This document shows, piece after piece, positions 19,406 to 29,118 of a stretch of DNA of 64,000 nucleotides (the first letter of the stretch is position 1; each line of letters starts with the position of its first letter). The notes beneath the pieces are model-generated. The model was given only the letters and a program-made list of their open reading frames with translations, did not search any database and had not been told where the DNA came from. The stretch is from contig NC_087081.1 of the NCBI RefSeq assembly GCF_026151205.1, positions 15,984,837-16,048,836 of the forward strand, in the 5' to 3' direction. The translations under genes and the position numbers were made by a program. This DNA is from Bolinopsis microptera. Taxonomy: Eukaryota; Ctenophora; Tentaculata; Lobata; Bolinopsidae.

Positions 19406-20855
19406 CTGCGAACAGAAATAAAATAGAATCAATTGAACTCCTGAATTTATCTTTAAGATTAATAATAATTAACAGTTAATTAGGGTTAATATTTATCAAT
19501 TACATCACCAGCAACACGGCTAAACGGACACAAGGACAATATCACGAAAATAAACCGACTTTATCACGCACACAGGGACAATATCACGCAAAAAAACGGA
19601 CTTAATCACGCACACAGGGATAATATCACGCAAATGAACAGACTTTATCACGCACACAGGGACAATATCACGCAAATGAACAGACTTTATCACGCACACA
19701 GGGACAATATCACGCAATTGAACAGACTTTATCACGCACACAGGGACAATATCACGCAAATAAACAGAGTTGATTACGCACACAGGGACAATGTCACGCA
19801 AATAAACAGACTTTATCACGCACACAGGGACAATATCACGCAAAAAAACAGACTTTATCACGCACACAGGGACAATATCACGCAAAAAAACGGACTTAAT
19901 CACGCACACAGGGATAATATCACGCAAATGAACAGACTTTATCACGCACACAGGGACAATATCACGCAAATGAACAGACTTTATCACGCACACAGGGACA
20001 ATATCACGCAATTGAACAGACTTTATCACGCACACAGGGACAATATCACGCAAATAAACAGAGTTGATTACGCACACAGGGACAATGTCACGCAAATGAA
20101 CAGACTTTATCATGCACACAGGGATAATATCACGCAAATGAACAGAGTTGATTACGCACACAGGGACAATGTCACGCAAATGAACAGACTTTATCATGCA
20201 CACAGGGATAATATCACGCAAATGAACAGACTTTATCACGCACACAGGGACAATATCACGCAAATGAACAGACTTTATCACGCACACGGGGACAATATCA
20301 CGCAAATGAACAGACTTTATCACGCACACAGGGACAATATCACGCAAATGAACAGACTTTATCACGCACACGGGGACAATATCACGCAAATGAACAGACT
20401 TTATCACGCACACGGGGACAATATCACGCAAATAAACAGAGTTGATTACGCACACAGGGACAATGTCACGCAAATGAACAGACTTTATCATGCACACAGG
20501 GATAATATCACGCAAATGAACAGACTTTATCACGCACACAGGGACAATATCACGCAAATGAACAGACTTTATCACGCACACAGGGACAATATCACGCAAA
20601 TGAACATACTTTATCATGCACACAGGGACAATATCACGCAAATGAACAGACTTTATCACGCACACAGGAACAATATCACGCAAATGAACAGACTTTATCA
20701 CGCACAAAGGGACAATATCACGCAAATGAACAGACTTTATCATGCAAATAACGTACTCCTACACGAACAATTATAAGATAACACAATATGACCTTGTTTT
20801 AATTATTACCAATTTAAAACGAAAAGTGCTGCAGTCTTTTAAATCTAAAACTGAC
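19406..20855 (-). other. Transposase intron 3, mostly minisatellite
   Basis: The donor GTCAGT follows exon 3 and the acceptor TTCGCAG precedes exon 4. Nearly all of the 1.45 kb between is the 42-bp array described separately. Short unique margins lie at 19406-19513 and 20753-20855. No gene is visible. Confidence 0.65.
19514..20752. repeat. 42-bp minisatellite, about 29 copies
   Basis: The unit contains CTTTATCACGCACACAGGG, then ACAATATCACGC and AAATGAACAGA. Variants (AAAAAACGGACTTAATCACG, AGAGTTGATTACGC) recur in blocks, giving a higher-order pattern. As 42 is a multiple of three and the unit lacks stops, both strands stay open for about 380-407 codons; those frames are not credible genes. 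The array lies within a transposase intron. Confidence 0.92.
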
Positions 20856-21764
20856 CTGAACACTGAAGACGGCAATGCTTGAGATCTTGTTAGTATTCCT
20901 TCATGAGGTTCAGGAGAGATGTGCGGGGGATCTTTATTAGCAGGCTTTCCTGGACCACGATTTAGCTGACAGGGTTCTCCTGAGAAAATAAAATAATCAA
21001 TACGCGTTTTGCATTTAATTCTATGTTTGCAACTGTCAGACAGCGACAGGATGCACAAATATGTAATTTTCATAAATTAAATTTAAAGGACAAAAGGCAC
21101 CTGTAAAATTTTGAGTCAGTATATTTTTAAATGCCTTAATTGGTAATCAGAATCCAGTAAGAAGATGGTGGCTTAGTAAATACGTTGCATAAACTTTATA
21201 CAAAAAGCACATAGACCGTACCTGACTCAATCGATTCTTGGTAGCGCCGTTTGCACCGTTGAAGTTTACTTATGGAGCTGAATTCCTGATAACAGATGCG
21301 ATGATACCAGCCAGATAGCAGGTCAATAGCAGTTTTGCCAGATTTTAGGAGAATTTGGCACGTCTCCAGTACCTTTTGGTCTCCCCAAGATGCTCGATCA
21401 TGGACATTCTTAAGAAGCTTGTCGATAATTTCGACACTGCTTGGGCAACCTAGAAACAAACACAATTAACTTATACATATAGTAAGAGGACATAAATTAG
21501 ACCATGTACGATGTTTACACTGCAATATAGATATTCGGTACTGCACATTTGAAAGACAAAACTGGACGATTACATAGCAAATGTTGTTGCTGATATTAAT
21601 TCCTGCAACTAGTTATTCGTTTACAAAAGTTTTGAAAAAACAAAGCGGGATATATATAGCAATTTAAACTTACTTTTTGTTTGGTTGCCATGCACCTCTT
21701 GGCAAAGAATGCAGTTATCTAGTGTAAAGTCGACCCGACGACGTTTCAATTTAGACAAGATCAT
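20856..21764 (-). CDS. Transposase exons 1-3: N-terminal Cys/His region
   Basis: Exon 1 (21764-21674) starts MILSKLKRRRVDFTLDNCIL and includes a CILC pair; its donor is GTAAGT. Exon 2 (21449-21222, acceptor TTGTTTCTAG, donor GTACGG) encodes PSSVEIIDKLLKNVHDRA and ends near GWYHRICYQEF, a His/Cys motif that could pair with CILC in a zinc finger. Exon 3 (20979-20856, acceptor TTTTCTCAG, donor GTCAGT) is a proline-rich linker. The phases chain exactly into exon 4. The region probably binds transposon ends, by analogy with other transposase N-termini. Confidence 0.68.
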
Positions 21765-21778
21765 GTAATAGCAATACT

Positions 21779-22369
21779 CTGAAAGTGAGGACGGTTAAAT
21801 TAAATTTAAAAACTTACAAAAGTAAAAAGTAAGTTAGATTAAATTCGAATTTCTAACAATTTCTTTGTGCACAAATATTCATGGCAGTATAAAAAGTTGA
21901 AAGAAGAGCACACGTACCGATTGCAGTTCAAAACGAAAAATGTGAGAGATCTTCGTCTATCGGGCATCCCTGGGGAAGGCAGGGCGGGCCTACGCCCCAT
22001 ACACTTCGAGTTTAAGTCTTCCTCCACAGAGCATTCCGATAGTATGAGCCCAGCAAGTTAGAGATCATCTTATCCCATCGTGCATACACAAATATATGTG
22101 TAATATATATGCATATATGCAGCGTGGGAATACCAGGGACTGTCTTTTGCTTAATGTCTAATTGTTTACCAGACATTGTGATACCAGTTAACTTTAGTAT
22201 TTGAACATTGTAATTAAGTTCTTGAGACTGAATAATTAAACAAAACGCTAAATATAGAAATATGTATTCGCAAAGTACTCATGTAACGGCACCCATTTTA
22301 TCATAATTTGTTTCATTCTAATCTAGATAATATCAGAGAACGCGTTTCCTGAGCACATTGGCTTTAAAC
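21779..22369 (-). promoter_or_regulatory. Probable transposase promoter and leader region
   Basis: About 590 bp lie between exon 1 and the right TIR. It should hold the promoter and a 5' non-coding exon, since a pyrimidine-rich acceptor (CACTTTCAG) precedes exon 1. A GC-rich stretch with CGGGCATCCCTGGGGAAGG and GGGCGGGCC (about 21961-21990) stands out in AT-rich DNA. No TATA box can be assigned with confidence, and the small ORFs here look random. Confidence 0.35.
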
Positions 22370-22639
22370 AGATAGTTGCAACGTGTTTCTCGAGTCTTAA
22401 AACCCCTAGTTTGATATATAGCATGACAAATTCGACCAAAATTATCAAAAACTCTGATTTTCACTACACGCGAGACCCTCAAAATGGGCGTGGCAAAAAA
22501 AGGGTGTGGCGGCGAGATACAAAATTGGCAACAAGTCTAATTATGTTCGTAAGGGTCTTAACTACCATATTCCGTTGAGAAATCGTTGTGAACAAACCGA
22601 TCCAACGGAACCCTTAAATCGACCACTTTTCCCCTTACT
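22370..22639 (-). repeat. Right terminal inverted repeat of the 15-kb transposon
   Basis: Mirror of 7494-7753; includes 12 extra bases (TCGATTTAAGGG read inward) that are absent on the left. It is followed directly by the duplicated AGTCT at 22640-22644. Confidence 0.92.
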
Positions 22640-22644
22640 AGTCT

Positions 22645-23163
22645 GTCAAGGCTGAATTCCAATCCTTCAGCTCGGTATTACAGGCGAATTGTCCAGAATC
22701 TCAGAAGCCTGTCAGTTCTGAAATGATCAAGAAAGCTGTGAAAACTGTGGTACAGGAGGAAGACCGAAACAAAAATCTGATGATTTTTGGTTTATCGGAG
22801 CAGGACAATGAGGAGCTCAGCACCGTGGTCAGTGAAGTGTTCTCAGCAATCGGAGAGAAACCCAGAATCGAAGCTAGTAGAGTCGGAAAGCTCAAACCTG
22901 GCAAGGCTGTGAGACCAGTTAAAGTGACTGCGGCAAGTGCAACAATTGTTAATCAGATTCTCGCTAAATCGAGAAACCTGCGAGCAACGGAAAAGTTTAA
23001 AACTGTTTTTATCAGCCCAGATCGATCTCCAGAACAGAGAGCCAAGCAAAGAGAACTCGTCAGGGACATGAAAAAACTGGTAACTGAGCAGCCTGATAAG
23101 CTACACTTTATCAGAAACGGTGCTATAAAGAGTACTGATAAGACTAATAAGACTGCAGAATGA
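22645..23163 (+). pseudogene. LINE-ORF1-like gene, 3' half
   Basis: These 172 codons continue the reading frame broken at 7493; the codon TCT at the end of the target duplication is in frame on both sides. KTVVQEEDRNKNLMIFGLSE opens an RRM-like domain, followed by RPVKVT, VFISPDRSPEQRAKQRELV and LHFIRNG, all with counterparts in the intronic protein at 11089-11931. Combined length without the transposon would be 293 residues against 280 for that relative. The ATG at 22723 gives an in-frame downstream start, so a short C-terminal protein could in principle still be made. No reverse transcriptase follows. Confidence 0.75.
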
Positions 23164-24934
23164 GCTTGTGTGTTTTTAATAATTGATTATTATTAGTGTA
23201 TTCAAGTTTTTGTTGTGTGGAGGATGTTTTAACTCACTCTTGTGTGCCCAGTCTTGCACTGTCAGTATTTCTTGACACTTTGAGCACACAAAACTGTCAG
23301 TTTTCGCGACATTTGTCAGATTTCGTTTTCAGTTCTGTCAATTTCAAGCGCTACTAGCTCTACTACTAGTAGTCTACTTCAGCTCACATTAAAGGGAGTT
23401 TTCGCCGTGCGTGTAGCGCCTTTCAAGTTTAACTTGGACGGATAGGATTTATAAAACTTCTGATTATAATATTTATACTATATTGTATTTTGTATCTATG
23501 TATTTTAGTAAATGGTCATTAGAACCACCGGCACCGTCCGGGCCCAAACAAACAAAATTGCTTTATATGCTATTTGTGCGAAAGTGTCGCGCACCCGATA
23601 GTTTGAAGAGTTTGTGATATTCGATTGCTAGCGCTATTGTCAGTTAGCGTAAGTTAGCGCAAGTTAGCGCAAAATGTCTAAATAGGACTTTGTAATATTA
23701 TTCGTCAGCTAACCAGTGCTAGCAAGTACTTTCGACAGCTGGCGCTAGCAGTAGCAATATATTAAAATTGTATTTTGCAACAATATTATATCCCCTAGTT
23801 TATTGTTTTTCAGGCATTAAGACTCATCGAAAGTATAGTAGTTCAGCAGGTATATTTAAGTTCAAAACATTCTAATTCAATGTTAAAGATGACAGGAATA
23901 AGAAATAGTTATGTAGGGGTTTTTAAGAAATTTGCGTAAAATACGCGCCAGCATGTTATACGGAATTTCGACTTTGTAAAGGCACCCTGACATTATAATA
24001 AAAAAGAGATGATATTTGACCAAAACCCATTATCATGGAGTCATGGGTAGAGTGGACTGCTGCCATTGTTTCTCTTTCCCAAACAAAAGGAAATGATATT
24101 AATTTGAATAACCGTCCGCAAATGCAAAATGATACCGAGATTGAAATCGGTCGCTCGCTTTCCCATTCATATACAATTGTAATAGATTAAGAAGAACTAC
24201 CCGAAGGCAACTGTACTCGGCTATAAAGATTCAATAAACATCAGCTAATTGAACACTTACTACCACCCTTATCCCGAAATACTAGGTATCGACCCGAAAG
24301 CAACCCAAAGAGATTTTTACAGCATGCGATTCAGATTGATGTAATTTATCGAAACTTATTAAAATCCGTAAGCCGTGAATGAATGGGAAATAGTTAAGGA
24401 ATTATTCACAATGTCTAGGAAAAAATTTTCGACAAGCAGTTTTCTGCAGGAATGTGTTGTCCATAGTGTCAGGAACCACCCCAAAGAGTTTTGAATCTCG
24501 ATCTGATTGGGAAAACAGTTAGAGCAATCTTCTCCAAGCGCCTAACTCAGCCTGAGAACCGCACTTCTATTCAAAACTCGTTACTATTGTTAGAAAGACA
24601 CCTAGGAGCCCTATAGGGGGTGCAAAATGACCGCAATAATGACAATATGTGGGGCGAATCAGTGTTTCAGGTTCATCATAGTATTAGTTCAATTTTGATC
24701 TATTTAATTTCATCCTGTTCGGTGAGGTTGTAATCCAAGTACTGTTCAGTGTTCGGTTATTAATTTAGCACGTGAATTTTCACTGCTAAAGTAGACACTT
24801 AAATTTAGTTATAAATTTCTATTCCGCTTCATCTTTGCAGGTGCACTATTTTTGTTGTCTTTGCTAAATCCAGTAATTCAAATAAAAAATTAACCATTTT
24901 TTCTAATTGTTCTTATCATTTTCTGTTATACCAG
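23164..24934. other. Intergenic DNA with short diverged repeats
   Basis: No gene is visible. 23638-23675 has short GTTAGCG-type tandem words. 24013-24150 holds a dispersed repeat (GGTAGAGTGGAC followed by TTTCTCTTTCCCAAAC) whose relative lies at about 27229-27405 on the other side of the sulfotransferase gene. A 5' non-coding exon and promoter of the sulfotransferase are expected here but cannot be pinpointed. Confidence 0.45.
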
Positions 24935-24935
24935 G

Positions 24936-26890
24936 ATGCTTCAATGTTTTACCGGGACTTGCGAATCAAGGAAGTGGAAATTAAAATATGGTGTAAGTCG
25001 TTATTGTTTGTAATTCGAATCCCCAATAAATGAATTATTTCATAGACTGTAATCATCATTATACACAAAGGTATTGGCTAACTCTCAAATGTTCTCAACC
25101 AACTGTCCTATAGTAATAGAAATTCATAATTGTTTTTTTGTTTGTAAAATAGTAAAATGGGGCTAAATCTGACGTCCAGAATTAAGTTTTTAATTCAATT
25201 CCTATCACTTTTTACCGAACCATTATATCAATGCTATGTTTAGAACCTGTAGGCTGTAATATTAAATTAATATGCTTTTCAAACAGTGAAATTAATTTAA
25301 AACTGTTATTTTAACTGGTTGTGATGTTAACATTAAATTAGTCCATTTGAGACGATCCCCTTACGAGGGGCTTTTAAACTGCAGGTTATACTGTCAGTAT
25401 ACCTATACACGTATTTAACTACTATAATAATAATAGTAATATACATAGGTATATAACGTATTTTTCTTTCGTTTAAATTCCATTTCTCTTTACAGATAAA
25501 ACTGTTGCTGTTGGTTGCTGCAGGGGCGGCACTATTTAAGTTTAACATCGAATATCCGATCATGCCGGTTTCTCTTTCCTACTCCTACACTACGTTCAAC
25601 AAAACAGATTCAAGTTTGGAGCAAGTGAGCTACGACACAAACACAGACACAGGAGAAACATCTGCAGCAGTGTTTCAAAATGAAACAGAAAACGTCTTAG
25701 TCGACGAAGCACTGCAAGGGGGCACGGTAGGAACCAAAGTGCTTTCCTTTCAACGCGACGAAAGAAACACTATCGCACCTTCTTTTAAACAGAAAACTAC
25801 ACATATCAAACCATCCTTAAATCAGAATTTGTCTGAATCTATCGATAAAGTCGAGAGCTTTTTGACCAAACAAAAAAGTTTACAAATACTGTTTGAGGAG
25901 TCAAAGGACGTGTTTGATCTTTTACCAGAAACATATATGCCTGATTACAAGAGTTTTTGTTGGTATGATAGTCAGGAGGAATTTCAGTGTTTAGCGTCTG
26001 TGTATTTAGCAGGGATGCCAAAATGTGGCACCACGGACCTGTTTGATAAACTCATGTGGCACCCTCAGCTCACTGAACAATCTCATAAAAAAGCTACCGA
26101 TTCTCAAAAGGAGTATTTCTATTGGTCAAGATTAAGAATTGGACGACCGGGATGGTTTCTAGAGAAATCAAAGGGCCCCGTTCCCAAACAATTATTTAGT
26201 CAGTTTTTAGCGGGCACAGGGTCAGAGAAAGTGAAGAATAACAAAGAGGCAAGGATAGTAGATGGGACACCCTCTTTATTGTGGGACTTGCGAGGATGGG
26301 AGACTAGATACCCGGGACTAGATGAGCCCCCTTATCACAATGCAGACTTAATTCATGCTGTTGCTCCGGACGCTAAAATATTGGCTATGGTTAGAAACCC
26401 TACTGAAAGACTGTATTCAGAGTATCTTTACTTTGGGCGTGGTGGAACTCCACAGAAATTTCACCTCGAAGTTGTTGTGGAATTAAGAAAATTTAATAGT
26501 TGCCTCGAGAAGAAAACACTTAAAAATTGCTGTTACTCTTCAGATCATGGTCTCAAATTGAGGGTTGCACTTGGGGTTTATGTTTGCTTCATCAGCGACT
26601 TTTTAGACGTATTTGGGGGTAACCTTTTAACAGTAAGTTTGAATGAATATCATTTACATCCGATAGAAACTCTCACCAAAATTTTTAATCATATTGGTGT
26701 AACAAAACCAAATTTAGAAGATTTGGGGAATTTTATAGAAAATTCTAAGACAAGCAATGTGAACACAATTGCAAAGTTGAGCATTGGTAATATGCTTAAT
26801 GAAACTGCAAAGTTATTGGATGAATTCTATAGCCCTTATAACTCCGAGCTATCGAAGCTTTTAGGGGATACCAAATTTCTTTTTCGTTAA
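24936..26890 (+). CDS. Carbohydrate sulfotransferase, CHST15-like (two coding exons)
   Basis: Coding exons 24936-24992 and 25496-26890 give 483 residues. The first exon follows acceptor TTATACCAG and ends at donor GTAAGT between codons; the second follows TTTCTCTTTACAG. The short basic tail MLQCFTGTCESRKWKLKYG precedes a hydrophobic segment (about 20-33), a type II signal anchor for the Golgi. A Ser/Thr-rich stem follows. The catalytic domain has the PAPS 5'-phosphosulfate loop AGMPKCGTTDLF (about 191-202) and the 3'-phosphate segment AMVRNPTERLYSEYLYF (about 316-332). Family members move sulfate from PAPS to GalNAc residues of chondroitin/dermatan chains; the YDSQEEFQCL and RPGWF context fits the CHST15 (GalNAc4S-6ST) group. 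Substrate is inferred from family. The gene appears intact. Confidence 0.88.
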
Positions 26891-29118
26891 ATCTATTATT
26901 GTTGTAAATATGAAAAAGCGTGTTTCATTGTTTGGATCACTGATTTGTGATTGCTGGACTTGGCTTGGGTTTTATCGCCTGTCAGCTATGGATTGAGTCT
27001 ATGGATAATTCAGTATAATTAAGTTAATTAATCTGAATACTAATGTTTTTCAATAGAACGATTAGGATTGGCAGATTATCTTGATTTATCATCGAAATTG
27101 TATTGCTTCAAGTTTTCAAGTTTTTTTCGATGGCCTTAATTACTACCGACTAAATGAAATATTAGTGGATCGGATATTTCTAAATCGCCCACTTTTCTGT
27201 CATTATCCAACTTTATCAGAATTTGGATCAAATATTTTACCAAAACCCAGAATTAGGTAGAGTTTGATACATGTTGCGGTGAAAAGTGGCATGCAACGTA
27301 TGTCAAGGTAGAGTGGACCGTTGCCAGTGTCTCCTTTTCCCAATCAAGGAGAAATGATTATCAATTTGAATATCTGTTCTCAAATCTGAAATGTAAAATA
27401 ATACCGCTTTTCCCTAATTCGGTGATCTGTGAAGCTGTGACGCAGACGTGAGGATGTGAGTGTGATGGTATCCAAAACTCACAATTTAGTGATCAGAGCC
27501 ACGCCTGACGCCTCATCCAATAATTTTATCCGCTCAGTCGAAAAAGTTAACAAATTAGCCGAGAATTACAGACCACAGTTAGTAAGCCATTATTACTTTA
27601 ATACTAATCATGAATTTGTACCGGTGAGCTTGGATTCTGTTTATATTTGAAAATTTTCACACTATCCCAAATTAAGGAAGGCAATATAGTGAATAGTATC
27701 GCATTTGCAGTGGTACATTTAGAATCGTTGTTGATGCCTCCCGTTTATTTTTCGGAGCCTCCGGAAAAGTTTCGAGAAAATTGAAGCACTTTGCCAGATT
27801 ATCCGGCATCTTGAGCACAAAATAGCCTTAGAAACATGGGTCATATAACAGACAAGGCTGGCCGGTCGGAGGTCGGTCGGATGCCGGACGGCGGTAGTTG
27901 AGCGCCGGTCGGAGGTTGGTCGGAGGTCGATCGGAAGTTGGTCGGAGGCGGGAGGTCGATCGCTAGCTTTTGGGTTATATTCTCAGGGCAAGCAACTAGC
28001 AAGGCTATCATAGCAGGGGATCCTTCGCCTGTCCTGGTGGAAACCAGGACTGGTATTTATTATATCGGAATAAAGTAAAAATATCATTTAATCAAACAAT
28101 TTACAAATCTACGGGTTGTACGTGTGGTAAAAGTGACGGAAGAGATAATTTAATGAAATCGGATAAAAATTGAATCAAGTATAAGCAAGCTTTCTGTGTT
28201 TGGTGTTAATTTGAATTCCAAAGATCCAAATTCAATTCACACAGAGGACCTTTATTTGTTAAGTTGCAACCCGAGCCACGTTGACAATTTTTGATCGGTT
28301 GAGTTAAATTACGAGATGACAATCTGTGTTTACCAACTTATGTATATAGTTTATCTTTATTCATGGTTTTCAGCTTTTGGTAGTCTCGACCAACATTTCT
28401 TTTGAAAGAGCAATAACTGATTGAATATTAGCATAATCATTAATTATTAATTATTAATGTAATTTCACACTCAGCAAGATGGCTTAACACACACGAGCGA
28501 AACAAGAAATAAATTATTACCAAGATTTCCGGATCCTTCATTGATATCCTGATTGTTGTATATGAACTTGGGGCACTTTAAGAGCGCTACTTTAATAGCA
28601 CAGACAGACATTTTGGCAGATTAACTATTAAGAAAGCTAACTGCTACGACAACAATATCGAGGATCGGATGACGCTGAGGAAGATGAATTGTGATGATGA
28701 AAAAATTGTGGCATATGAACTAATAAAAAGCTAACTGCAAGAAAAATATATGGTGTATGAGTGACCTTAAAGAAAATGACGAAGATGGTGATCATTACTT
28801 ACGAAACAAAAATGTGGCAGATGAAGAAAATGTTGACAATGGTGACGAAAAGGTTGTGGCATATGAACTACTGGGTGTTTCAAGACCAAATTTCGACTCA
28901 CGACGGGGCTAATGTAGCAGTATTAACTATTAAGGATGAATATCGAGGATGCCACTGAGGAAGACGAATTAAGTGAAGATGAAAAGTTGTGGCAGATGAA
29001 CTACTGGGTGTTCAAGACTCGTTACCAAATTTCAAGTGCTGCTCAAAATTTAAGAAACTAGGCAAACTGTTTAAATTTTTTGCATCTTGCGTATAACATT
29101 TAAAATAAGTATACATGG
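26891..29118. other. Non-coding region with local repeats
   Basis: No gene can be supported. 27229-27405 resembles 24013-24150. 27860-27965 is a GC-rich patch of GGTCGGAGGT-type words. 28640-29020 contains three or four diverged direct copies of a phrase around GTGGCATATGAACTACTGGG, with acidic-coding words (GATGAAGAAGAT-like) but many stops, probably a decayed repetitive coding fragment. Confidence 0.45.

Larger units (their letters stand above)
8137..21764 (-). pseudogene. XPG-nuclease transposase gene (five coding exons, disrupted)
   Basis: Gene-level view: exons 21764-21674, 21449-21222, 20979-20856, 19405-17927 joined to 12449-12022 (split by the LINE), and 10614-8137. Every junction has GT/AG sites and compatible phases: exon 1 ends with one base, exon 2 with one, exon 3 with two, exon 4 with none. 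The sum is 4,828 nt, one more than a multiple of three, so one extra base plus the LINE are the only visible lesions in about 1,608 codons. The predicted protein is a large transposase with N-terminal Cys/His fingers, a D-N-x-D core, an XPG nuclease and a CXC tail. Transcription starts from the right TIR side; a further 5' non-coding exon is likely because exon 1 follows an acceptor (CACTTTCAG). Confidence 0.75.
7494..22639 (-). mobile_element. 15.1-kb DNA transposon with XPG-nuclease transposase (Academ-like)
   Basis: The ends AGTAAGGGGAAAAGTGG and its complement are flanked by AGTCT on both sides (7489-7493 and 22640-22644). The TIRs are about 260-270 bp and almost identical apart from a 12-bp indel, implying recent movement. 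The cargo on the minus strand is a multi-exon transposase ending in an XPG/FEN1 nuclease and a CXC zinc-binding cluster, plus an ORF1-like protein in one intron. A 5.47-kb LINE is nested in exon 4; without it the transposon would be about 9.67 kb. Known Academ elements combine a large transposase, an XPG nuclease and a Cys-rich motif, which fits, but their reported target duplications are, as I recall, 3-4 bp rather than 5. Superfamily placement is therefore an inference; the element boundaries are directly visible. Confidence 0.88.

Noticed and set aside
19520..20776. Open frames of 407 (-) and 380 (+) codons over the 42-bp array
   Set aside because: They exist because the repeat unit is 42 bp and stop-free on both strands; the array lies in a transposase intron, and there is no start context or domain.
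7494..22639. Interpretation of the 15-kb element as a Polinton/Maverick
   Set aside because: Size, AG...CT ends and the 5-bp duplication are suggestive, but there is no protein-primed polymerase B, retroviral-type integrase, packaging ATPase or protease; about a third of the length is a nested LINE.
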